DNA of 7,006 nucleotides. Origin: an uncultured Eubacteriales bacterium (GTDB taxonomy: Bacteria; Bacillota_I; Bacilli_A; RF39; UBA660). Where the stretch lies: the NCBI GenBank assembly GCA_905211265.1, contig CAJMAC010000033.1, forward strand, positions 1-7,006, written 5' to 3'. Under the pieces are notes generated by a model, which ran no database searches, had not been told where the DNA came from, and was given only the letters and a program-made list of their open reading frames with translations. The position numbers and the translations under genes were made by a program. Positions 1 through 5,206 of this stretch are shown here, piece by piece (the stretch's first letter is position 1; each line of letters opens with the position of its first letter).

Positions 1-54
1 AGCATTTGACTTTTAATCAAAGGGTCTGGAGTTCGAATCTCCAACGAGGCACCA
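1..54 (+). tRNA. tRNA-Lys(TTT), 3' part
   Basis: The 3' two-thirds of a lysine tRNA; the 5' acceptor strand and most of the D arm lie outside the window. The anticodon stem is 5-9 paired with 17-21, around a seven-base loop at 10-16 with anticodon TTT at 12-14. The T arm is 27-31 paired with 39-43, with a TTCGAAT loop. The 3' acceptor strand is 44-50, the discriminator is A51, and the CCA tail at 52-54 is encoded in the DNA. All visible stems pair perfectly, so the gene looks functional. It is the only gene on the + strand and converges on the protein gene at 165-839. Confidence 0.95.
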
Positions 55-66
55 TTTATAAAATAT

Positions 67-94
67 AAACCTTAAAATAAGGTTTTTTATTTTT
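67..94 (+). terminator. Terminator of the tRNA-Lys transcript
   Basis: An inverted repeat with arms 67-74 and 78-85 (AAACCTTA and TAAGGTTT, three-base loop) is followed by a T-rich run reaching about 94. It starts 13 bases after the CCA end of the tRNA. The stem has only two G-C pairs, so on its own it may be leaky; the stronger hairpin at 133-166 is a second stop. Confidence 0.7.
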
Positions 95-132
95 ACTAAA
101 AAAATTTAAAATAAAATAATTTAATATCCAAC

Positions 133-166
133 AAAAAAAGTTAACAAGCCAAAGTTAACTTTTTTT
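133..166. terminator. Bidirectional terminator between convergent units
   Basis: A perfect 13-base inverted repeat has arms 133-145 and 154-166 and an eight-base loop. The inner six pairs are GTTAAC/GTTAAC and the outer seven are A-T. It therefore gives a U-tract in either direction: it ends the leftward gene at 165-839, whose TAA stop (165-167) lies in the tract, and catches rightward read-through from the tRNA. Confidence 0.85.
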
Positions 167-839
167 ATATATTACTTTCCTTAAAATTTCTATATTCCAT
201 AACAAAATGCCATTTTTTTTTATACATAGTAAATAATAATTCATATTGCATAAAAAACATATTATAATTATTATCATTAATCTTTTCAAATAAAGCAATA
301 ATACCATATTTTCCACGATTAACAAAGCATATTTCTTCTAGTAAATTAACCATTTTCAGTAAATCATTATAATTATCCTTATCAATATTATCTAAATCAA
401 AACCTACAGCCATAAAAAGCTTATCAAGTTCATTTCTAAGTACAAGACAATTATTATAAAAATTTTCTATAATTAATTTATTAAATTCTTTATTAAAATA
501 TGTAATATTACTATTATCATAAAAATATTTCTTAGTTAAAAAAATATTATCCTTATCGTTAGCAATACATAAAGGAAGAATAATATATATAAGTTCAATA
601 TTGCTAAAAGAATTAATAGTATATGTAATAAAGTTATCTAAAATACATAAAAATTGTTCATATTCCGTTAAATATTTTTTCTTAATAATCGTAGGACATT
701 CAATATATATTTTATTATCACTAAGATAGCCCATATACTTATCTAAATATCCCTTATCTAAAAGATCTACTATAAATAACCCATTTATTAAATTATCACT
801 CCTATTAATAACAGCTTTAATCTTATTTTTTTTAAACAT
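165..839 (-). CDS. Unrecognised AT-rich protein (orphan, 224 aa)
   Basis: I do not recognise this protein. It starts at ATG 837-839 behind a strong Shine-Dalgarno AGGGGG (845-850, five-base spacing) and ends with TAA in the terminator hairpin. The 224 residues are dominated by Asn, Ile, Lys, Asp, Leu and Tyr. There is no signal peptide, no convincing membrane segment (the most hydrophobic patch, about residues 83-92, is short) and no catalytic motif I can name. The basic start (MFKKNKIKAV) suggests a cytoplasmic protein. A hand count over 181-840 gives about 19% G+C, against about 39% in the hydrolase domain at 1321-1680. It has its own promoter and terminator, so it is a single-gene unit. 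A lineage-specific or fast-evolving gene, or one acquired beside the tRNA, would all fit. The frame and signals make it a real gene; its function is unknown. Confidence 0.8.
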   Translation of the reverse strand: MFKKNKIKAVINRSDNLINGLFIVDLLDKGYLDKYMGYLSDNKIYIECPTIIKKKYLTEYEQFLCILDNFITYTINSFSNIELIYIILPLCIANDKDNIFLTKKYFYDNSNITYFNKEFNKLIIENFYNNCLVLRNELDKLFMAVGFDLDNIDKDNYNDLLKMVNLLEEICFVNRGKYGIIALFEKINDNNYNMFFMQYELLFTMYKKKWHFVMEYRNFKESNI

Positions 840-844
840 ATATA

Positions 845-854
845 CCCCCTAGAT
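845..854 (-). promoter_or_regulatory. Ribosome binding site of the 165-839 gene
   Basis: On the - strand this reads ATCTAGGGGG, five bases before the ATG. The same ten bases occur in the leader of the gene at 3621-4040 (positions 4052-4061), and a nine-of-ten copy precedes the hydrolase gene (2971-2980). Confidence 0.75.
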
Positions 855-899
855 ACAATTAATACCTTATCAAAAAAATATAAAAATAACATCAATTAT

Positions 900-928
900 C
901 TTATATAACACAATAAACCCCTTATCAA
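900..928 (-). promoter_or_regulatory. Sigma-A-type promoter of the 165-839 gene
   Basis: The -35 TTGATA (923-928) and -10 TATAAG (900-905) are separated by exactly 17 bases; each matches the consensus at five of six positions. The predicted start near 893 gives a leader of about 54 bases. The promoter lies downstream of the yutD terminator, which makes the orphan gene an independent unit. Confidence 0.6.
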
Positions 929-952
929 ACAATCAAAGTTAACCAAAAGATA

Positions 953-986
953 ACAAAAAAGCAAATACTATTTTTAAGTATTTACT
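953..986 (-). terminator. Terminator of the hydrolase-yutD unit
   Basis: A ten-base-pair stem with one G-U wobble has arms 977-986 and 960-969 and a seven-base loop. On the - strand it is followed by a T6 run at about 954-959. The yutD stop codon (TAG, 985-987) overlaps the first bases of the stem. Confidence 0.85.
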
Positions 987-1266
987 ATAAATTTATTTTT
1001 TTTAAAATATAATATTTACAATCAACAGCACAATCATTTTCTAAGTAATTACTAACAAATTTAAAATTATTAATATTTTTAGCCTTCTTATTACCATCCG
1101 AATAAAAACCTTTTAATCTAAGTTTACCATAAGCAATATCTCCAACTATATAATCATAATCTTCAAAAAAGTCCGTATAATGATTAATAAATTCCTCTTC
1201 ATCAAACCCATTTTTATAATCTTTAATAATTTCATATTTATTATTTTCAACTTCAATTATTTTCAT
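985..1266 (-). CDS. yutD: YutD family protein (DUF1027)
   Basis: A small protein of 93 residues, recognised from the family's signature: an EIIKDYKNGFDEEEF segment at about 12-26, then DYDYIVGDIAYGKLRLKGFY at 36-55, closely matching Bacillus YutD (YDYIVGD-x-GYG-x-LRLKGF). It ends with a Cys-containing stretch and YYILKK (85-90), as in the family. YutD proteins are short soluble cytoplasmic proteins conserved in Bacillota and have no established biochemical role. The ATG at 1264-1266 is preceded by AGGAG (1277-1281), which overlaps the TAG stop (1280-1282) of the upstream hydrolase gene. With only 13 bases between the genes, the two are one operon and probably translationally coupled. C79 and C83 (C-x3-C) are conserved-looking cysteines. 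Family assignment is firm; function is unknown. Confidence 0.88.
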   Translation of the reverse strand: MKIIEVENNKYEIIKDYKNGFDEEEFINHYTDFFEDYDYIVGDIAYGKLRLKGFYSDGNKKAKNINNFKFVSNYLENDCAVDCKYYILKKINL

Positions 1267-1279
1267 ATATCATTATCTC

Positions 1280-2965
1280 CTATTCATAATCTTTATTAAA
1301 AGCCGTTTTAATTTGTTCATATTTTGCTAAACTAGAAGCAGAATTCCAAGTAATAAATCCACCATCTAATCCAGCATCATATAAAGCTCTAACCTGATCC
1401 TCTATCTTACTAGCATTATAAATAACAGTAGGCTTCCAATAAGGTGTATCATAGGCAGTTATCCATGTTCTAGCAACAGCCGGCGTAGGAATCTCTTTTT
1501 GTCTAGCAGCAGCTCCTTTAGCCCAATTATATACAGTTTGATAAGCATTAGTCCAAGTATCAACACTTCTACCAAAATGGTCCGTATAAGGCATTGAACT
1601 AATAGCATCAACAATATTAGAAATCGCAGGCCAATACTGACCATAAGCCGTTACATATTCTCCAGAACATTCCCCAAAGACATCAACAGATAAATAAGCC
1701 CCAACTTTATGAATTTGATCTGTTGCATAAAATAGAAAGTTTTGAACGGCCTCAGCCTTTTCTTCATCATATTTATTTTTAAAATCACTATTACCCTTTA
1801 TTGACATATTATAAGCATCTTCTGGAAATCTCACATAATCAAATTGAATTTCATTAAAGCCCATCTCTTTTACTGCCTCTTTAGCTAGTTCAACATTATA
1901 ATACCAAGCACCTCTACTATAAGCCGATGGCCATAATCTACTTGAAGCCGTAGAACTAATACAATCCTCAGGATGATCTTTACCATAATGAACATCATTA
2001 AATACAACAATTCTACCAATAGCATAAATACCAGCATCTTTAATTTTATCAATAGCCGACTTATAACTACTATTATCGTTAATAGCGGTCGCATATGCAG
2101 TAGGAGATATTTCCTTAGCAACATTAGAAGAATAAGCAAGAGCTCCATCCTTAATATCTACCACTATAGCATTAACACCATTTTCCTTGGCAATCTTTAA
2201 ATAACTATCAATAGAACCAATTGTACCAGCATTTAAATACATCGTTTTAGCTTTCTTAAGCAATTTATTATCTTCAAACTCAACTCTTTCATAAGGATAA
2301 TAATCTAAAGTAGAAGCCTTACCACCATATAATTCTCTTCCCTTAAATTTTCTATCTTTATGAATATCATAAACACCATTCTCATTATAAACACTATCCG
2401 CAGATTCCTTATCATTAACTAAATATTTACTATATACATATCCTTCAGTATCATTATATTTAATCTTATACATATTAACATTACCATCATCAAATAACTT
2501 ATCATAACCAATAATATCAAGTTTATTTCCTTTTTTAATAAAAGAAGCAATCTTTGAATCAGTTTCATTTTCATATACTGTAACTGAAGTTCTAACATAT
2601 CTTTCTTTTTCTAAAACAACATCTTTAACATTTTTAACTAATTGTTTAGCATTAACATAATATTCTTTATTATCAAATTTTATAAGTAAATACTCATTAT
2701 CATTCATATTAACCTTTTTACCAGAATAAATAACTTTCTTACCACGAACAAGTTCACTATTTTCTTTAAGACTATTATCTTCATCCATAATATAAGTAGT
2801 AACTTTATTAGTATCTCCTGCTAAATACATTGAACTTTTACCAATAGAAATATTCTTTCCTTTACTAGTAAAAAATATAATAACTCCTATTATTAAAACA
2901 AGAATAATAACAAAAGCCAAAACCCTCCCTATTTTAATCTTCCTTTTTCTTCTTCTTTTCTCCAC
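1280..2965 (-). CDS. Membrane-anchored SH3/putative glycoside hydrolase (DUF4015-type)
   Basis: About 561 residues. A very basic start (EKRRRKRKIKIGR) and one hydrophobic helix at about 15-33 make an uncleaved N-terminal anchor, with the rest probably outside the cell. Two SH3-like beta-rich repeats follow (about 54-110 and 122-184; the second has EGYVYSKYLV), likely wall-binding. Residues about 240-557 form a TIM-barrel putative glycosyl hydrolase of the DUF4015 type: KTMYLNAG strand, VVDIKD (268-273), IGRIVVFND, IQFDYVRFPEDA with D376, SVDVFGE with D428 and E432, and ITWNS near the end. The acidic residues on strand ends are the likely catalytic ones; the true substrate is unknown, with wall or surface polysaccharide plausible. 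The open frame reaches a GTG at 2972-2974, but AGGTGG (2971-2976) overlaps that codon and sits eight bases before the GTG at 2963-2965, so I place the start there. First gene of an operon with yutD. Confidence 0.88.
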   Translation of the reverse strand: MEKRRRKRKIKIGRVLAFVIILVLIIGVIIFFTSKGKNISIGKSSMYLAGDTNKVTTYIMDEDNSLKENSELVRGKKVIYSGKKVNMNDNEYLLIKFDNKEYYVNAKQLVKNVKDVVLEKERYVRTSVTVYENETDSKIASFIKKGNKLDIIGYDKLFDDGNVNMYKIKYNDTEGYVYSKYLVNDKESADSVYNENGVYDIHKDRKFKGRELYGGKASTLDYYPYERVEFEDNKLLKKAKTMYLNAGTIGSIDSYLKIAKENGVNAIVVDIKDGALAYSSNVAKEISPTAYATAINDNSSYKSAIDKIKDAGIYAIGRIVVFNDVHYGKDHPEDCISSTASSRLWPSAYSRGAWYYNVELAKEAVKEMGFNEIQFDYVRFPEDAYNMSIKGNSDFKNKYDEEKAEAVQNFLFYATDQIHKVGAYLSVDVFGECSGEYVTAYGQYWPAISNIVDAISSMPYTDHFGRSVDTWTNAYQTVYNWAKGAAARQKEIPTPAVARTWITAYDTPYWKPTVIYNASKIEDQVRALYDAGLDGGFITWNSASSLAKYEQIKTAFNKDYE

Positions 2966-2970
2966 TTCTA

Positions 2971-2991
2971 CCACCTAGATATAGTATACCA
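2971..2991 (-). promoter_or_regulatory. Extended -10 promoter and ribosome binding site of the hydrolase gene
   Basis: On the - strand TGGTATACT (2983-2991) is an extended -10 element (TGn before TATACT) with no good -35 box 17 bases upstream. Transcription would begin near 2976-2977, so the leader would be only about 11-12 bases and would consist mainly of the Shine-Dalgarno AGGTGG (2971-2976) before the GTG at 2965. The promoter sits just after the terminator of the HD-domain gene. Confidence 0.55.
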
Positions 2992-3007
2992 CAAAAATAT
3001 AAAATTT

Positions 3008-3044
3008 AATAAAAAAACTCAAACATTTTATAATATTTGAGTTT
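3008..3044 (-). terminator. Terminator of the HD-domain gene
   Basis: Arms 3036-3044 (AAACTCAAA on the - strand) and 3015-3023 (TTTGAGTTT) form nine pairs. A 12-base loop lies between them, and the - strand continues as a T run down to about 3011. The TAA stop (3043-3045) overlaps the base of the stem. Confidence 0.85.
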
Positions 3045-3546
3045 AACTATTTAAAAATAAAAATACATAAATAGCGGCTTTTCCAAGATTATAATTAATT
3101 TCTTTAGAATAACCAGTTACCTTTTCATAAAACCACATAACTTTATCTACTAAACTTACTACTACACTTTCACGGTATTTAGGAAATACACTAATACTAA
3201 CAGGAAACATATGACACTTAATGATATTCTTTTCTTTATCTGACAAAACAAAATGCTTCTTAGCATTATTTAAAGCAATAGAAGGATGACTAATAAGAAG
3301 TTTTCTACTATTTTTAGTATTATATTTATTTAAAAAGAAATCATGAAGTAATCCTCCTCTAGCGGCACTAACATAATCAAATCCTAATTTCTTACATATT
3401 TTATAAGAATAATAAGATACTCTTTTAGAATGAACAAGTCTATTAATCTTATGATGAGGACATAATTCTATCTTTTTAAATTCTCTATTATTTAAAATAT
3501 CTTTTACTATTTCTTTATATTCATAATTATCAAAATCTATTTTCAT
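3043..3546 (-). CDS. Small HD-domain phosphohydrolase
   Basis: A 167-residue protein of the HD superfamily, metal-dependent phosphohydrolases acting on nucleotides and similar phosphoesters. The ligand series is visible in order: H39 (VHSKRV), H68-D69 (GLLHDFF), H87 (SHPSIA), H112 (CHMFP) and D134 (SLVDKV). This H-HD-H-H-D pattern is the set expected of a two-metal HD enzyme, as in the YqeK group of dinucleoside tetraphosphatases, although overall resemblance to YqeK is too low to claim that activity. The C-terminus (AAIYVFLFLN, about 157-166) is hydrophobic and may pack on the core or touch the membrane. The longest frame begins at GTG 3556-3558, but that codon overlaps the Shine-Dalgarno GAGGG (3552-3556), which serves the ATG at 3544-3546 with normal spacing. 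Substrate unknown; the fold assignment is secure. It ends in a strong terminator. Confidence 0.85.
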   Translation of the reverse strand: MKIDFDNYEYKEIVKDILNNREFKKIELCPHHKINRLVHSKRVSYYSYKICKKLGFDYVSAARGGLLHDFFLNKYNTKNSRKLLISHPSIALNNAKKHFVLSDKEKNIIKCHMFPVSISVFPKYRESVVVSLVDKVMWFYEKVTGYSKEINYNLGKAAIYVFLFLNS

Positions 3547-3561
3547 ACTATCCCTCACAAT

Positions 3562-3590
3562 ATTGTATTTACTAATTAATAAAATAATAA
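3562..3590 (-). promoter_or_regulatory. Weak candidate promoter of the HD-domain gene
   Basis: A -10-like TACAAT (3562-3567) lies just before the Shine-Dalgarno. The hexamer 17 bases further upstream (TTATTA, 3585-3590) matches the -35 consensus at only three of six positions. If used, the leader would be about nine bases. Read-through of the weak hairpin at 3601-3622 from the upstream gene is an alternative. Confidence 0.3.
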
Positions 3591-3600
3591 ATTAAACAGA

Positions 3601-3622
3601 CTAAAAGAAGCCAAAGCTTCTT
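3601..3622 (-). terminator. Modest terminator after the 139-aa gene
   Basis: The - strand reads AAGAAGC (3616-3622), a four-base TTTG loop and GCTTCTT (3605-3611), then a short TTAG-containing tail. The stem of seven pairs is compact, but the following T run is short, so termination may be partial. The TAA stop (3621-3623) overlaps the start of the stem. Confidence 0.6.
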
Positions 3623-4040
3623 ATTTATCTAGCATATTTAGTAAATTTATCTTAAACATATCTCTATCTGCATGAGATTTAGATACCATAACGCCCTTAT
3701 AAGTAGAAAGTTCTTTTTGATGACCTTCAGTTAAAATATCTTCTGGTGTTAAAGTATCAAGCATTACTAATTTTTGATTTTCATAAACCGTATAATGTAA
3801 TTTAACATCACCATGAACAGCAGCAAACATTCTATCAGTAGGTAACTTTAATTCATATTTAGTAATACCATCTTTAGTATTTTTAGATACTATTACACCC
3901 ATAAAATTTCCATCTCTAAATGCTGGATAAAAATCAAATACTAATTTTTTATAAGCAAGCATATTGTATTTTTTTACAGCTCTCTCTTTTTTTCTAAATT
4001 CATTTTCATTTAAATATTCTATTACAAAACTATTTTTCAT
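3621..4040 (-). CDS. Conserved-looking protein of unknown function (139 aa)
   Basis: I cannot name this family with confidence. The 139 residues contain no signal peptide or membrane segment and have the look of a compact soluble domain: a basic helix (EFRKKERAVKKYNML, about 14-28), beta-rich middle segments (VFDFYPAFRDGNFMGVIVSK, then KYELKLPTD and VKLHYTVY) and an ordered C-terminal part with TLTPEDILTEGH (96-107), ELSTYKGVMVSKSHADRDMF (110-129) and INLLNML (131-137). The density of charged, Gly and Pro turns suggests a constrained, conserved protein. ATG 4038-4040 is preceded by AGGGGG (4052-4057) and by a closer AGTAGG, giving a strong initiation site. The promoter is close to consensus, so the gene is probably well expressed. 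It stands alone, with a moderate terminator. Function unknown. Confidence 0.82.
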   Translation of the reverse strand: MKNSFVIEYLNENEFRKKERAVKKYNMLAYKKLVFDFYPAFRDGNFMGVIVSKNTKDGITKYELKLPTDRMFAAVHGDVKLHYTVYENQKLVMLDTLTPEDILTEGHQKELSTYKGVMVSKSHADRDMFKINLLNMLDK

Positions 4041-4081
4041 TTTAACCTACTCCCCCTAGATTTCAAACGAAATGTATTACG

Positions 4082-4110
4082 ATTATACCATATTTTATAA
4101 TACTTGTCAA
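4082..4110 (-). promoter_or_regulatory. Near-perfect sigma-A promoter of the 139-aa gene
   Basis: Both hexamers are exact consensus: -35 TTGACA at 4105-4110 and -10 TATAAT at 4082-4087, with a 17-base spacer (4088-4104) that ends in TGG, adding an extended -10. Predicted start near 4075, leader about 35 bases carrying the ATCTAGGGGG element (4052-4061). This is the strongest promoter in the window. Confidence 0.88.
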
Positions 4111-4119
4111 TTATTTTTG

Positions 4120-4176
4120 TAGGCTAAGCCATAGTCTTACCCTATCATATATAGCCTATTATATAGTCTATATATG
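4120..4176. repeat. Small inverted and tandem repeats in the 4111-4259 gap
   Basis: TAGGCTA (4120-4126) is inverted at 4152-4158 (TAGCCTA). Inside them, ATAG (4131-4134) pairs with CTAT (4142-4145), so either strand could fold a two-tier hairpin. Overlapping the right arm is a tandem pair of 12-base units, TATATAGCCTAT (4148-4159) and TATATAGTCTAT (4160-4171), one mismatch apart. The structure lies just upstream of the strong promoter at 4082-4110 and downstream of the radical SAM gene. There is no T-run, so it is not an ordinary terminator. No open frame was seen here. Confidence 0.4.
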
Positions 4177-4259
4177 AACAATCATAAGATATCATATTTG
4201 GGGTGAAGTACATTCTAACTAATAAATATCCATATACTAAAAGATATTCTAATAAAATA

Positions 4260-5162
4260 TTAAATAATCATATCTCCTTTAAATGAAGGAATAAAACTAT
4301 CACTTTGACTACTATCTTCTTGTATAAAAGCATTTCTAATACCTAAATCATAAGCATAATTAATTATCTCATCATATTCTTTTTCATCAACTTTATCATT
4401 TAATTCAGAATATTCTAACTTTCTAATTATAGTATACTGATTCATAATACTAATAATAATATTATCTTTATAATAATCATATAAATATTTAATAATTTTT
4501 TTAGAATCATCATAATTATTAGGTAACACCAAATGCCTAACAATCATTCCTTTTACTAAAATACCATCTTTATTATATCTTAATTTACCTACCTGTCTAT
4601 ACATTTCTTTTAATGCTAAACTAGCAGTTTCAAAATAATTACTAATATTAGAGTATTTACCTAATTTATCATTATAGTATTTAAAGTCAGGTAAATAAAT
4701 ATCGATTAATCCTTCTAATAATTTTAAAGATTCTACTCTATCATAACCAGATGTATTATATATAATAGGAATAGTTAAGCCACTATCTTTAGCTATAATA
4801 ATACTATCCCTTATTAAAGGAATATAATGACTAGGCGTAACTAAATTAATATTTAATGCTCCCATATCTTGTAATTCAATCATTATATCTGCTAATCTAT
4901 TTACTGTTATTTCTTCACCTATACAATTAAAACTAATATCATAATTCTGACAATATACACATCTTAAATTACAATAAGAAAAGAATATCGTACCAGAACC
5001 TTTATCTCCAGTAATAACAGGTTCTTCCCACATATGAAGATGATAACCACCAATCTTCATTTTATTTGAAGCTCTACAGTATCCTATCTCTCCTATATTT
5101 CTATTAACCATACATTTTCTTGGACATAACTCACATTTATTAAATAATTCTTCCATAAACAT
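4260..5162 (-). CDS. Radical SAM protein, PflX type (COG1313)
   Basis: About 300 residues, the usual length of the PflX group (pyruvate formate-lyase-activase-like). Four cysteines at C10, C13, C17 and C29 (CELCPRKC then GYC) precede LHMWEEPVITGDKGSGTIFF and the radical SAM signature C64-x3-C68-x2-C71 (CNLRCVYCQNYDIS), which binds the 4Fe-4S cluster that cleaves S-adenosylmethionine. Further family hallmarks are INLVTPSHY (112-120), YNTSGYD (135-141), DIYLPDFKYY (154-163), YRQVG, IVRHLVLPNN, MNQYTI and a C-terminal NAFIQEDSSQSDSFIP. The first four cysteines could hold a further metal site. The target is not characterised in the family, and no pyruvate formate-lyase is in the window. The frame opens with GTG 5163-5165, ATG 5160-5162 and ATG 5154-5156. 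None has a Shine-Dalgarno, and a promoter places the RNA start close to them, so initiation may be leaderless; I take the first ATG, with 5156 possible. Confidence 0.88.
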   Translation of the reverse strand: MFMEELFNKCELCPRKCMVNRNIGEIGYCRASNKMKIGGYHLHMWEEPVITGDKGSGTIFFSYCNLRCVYCQNYDISFNCIGEEITVNRLADIMIELQDMGALNINLVTPSHYIPLIRDSIIIAKDSGLTIPIIYNTSGYDRVESLKLLEGLIDIYLPDFKYYNDKLGKYSNISNYFETASLALKEMYRQVGKLRYNKDGILVKGMIVRHLVLPNNYDDSKKIIKYLYDYYKDNIIISIMNQYTIIRKLEYSELNDKVDEKEYDEIINYAYDLGIRNAFIQEDSSQSDSFIPSFKGDMII

Positions 5163-5171
5163 CACAAAATT

Positions 5172-5200
5172 ATTCTATAACAAAAAATAGACTTTGTAAA
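5172..5200 (-). promoter_or_regulatory. Promoter of the radical SAM gene, overlapping a terminator
   Basis: -35 TTTACA (5195-5200) and -10 TAGAAT (5172-5177) are 17 bases apart, each five of six matches to consensus. The -35 box lies inside the tip of the terminator hairpin of the upstream gene. The predicted RNA start is about 5164-5166, at the first codons of the radical SAM gene. Confidence 0.45.
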
Positions 5201-5206
5201 GTCTAT
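5181..5206 (-). terminator. Terminator of the nucleotidyltransferase-like gene
   Basis: A 20-base near-perfect palindrome (5187-5206) pairs ATAGACTTT with AAAGTCTAT, eight or nine pairs with a very small loop. On the - strand a T6 run (5182-5187) follows. The TAG stop of the upstream gene (5203-5205) lies within the stem. Confidence 0.88.

Noticed and set aside
1..164. tRNA-Lys 3' end as an integration (att) site of a mobile element
   Set aside because: I saw no second copy of the tRNA 3' end in the window and no integrase; the neighbouring gene alone is not enough.
1459..2200. Open frames at 1459-1644 (-), 1885-2148 (-) and 1973-2200 (+) inside the hydrolase gene
   Set aside because: They lie in other frames of a well-recognised enzyme domain, have no independent signals, and read as low-complexity Leu/Ile or Asn/Ile-rich shadows.
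4225..4248. AATATC/GATATT hairpin after the radical SAM gene as its terminator
   Set aside because: Only six pairs with a single G-C and a 12-base loop, and no good T run; it is no better than chance in such AT-rich DNA, so no terminator is claimed for this gene.
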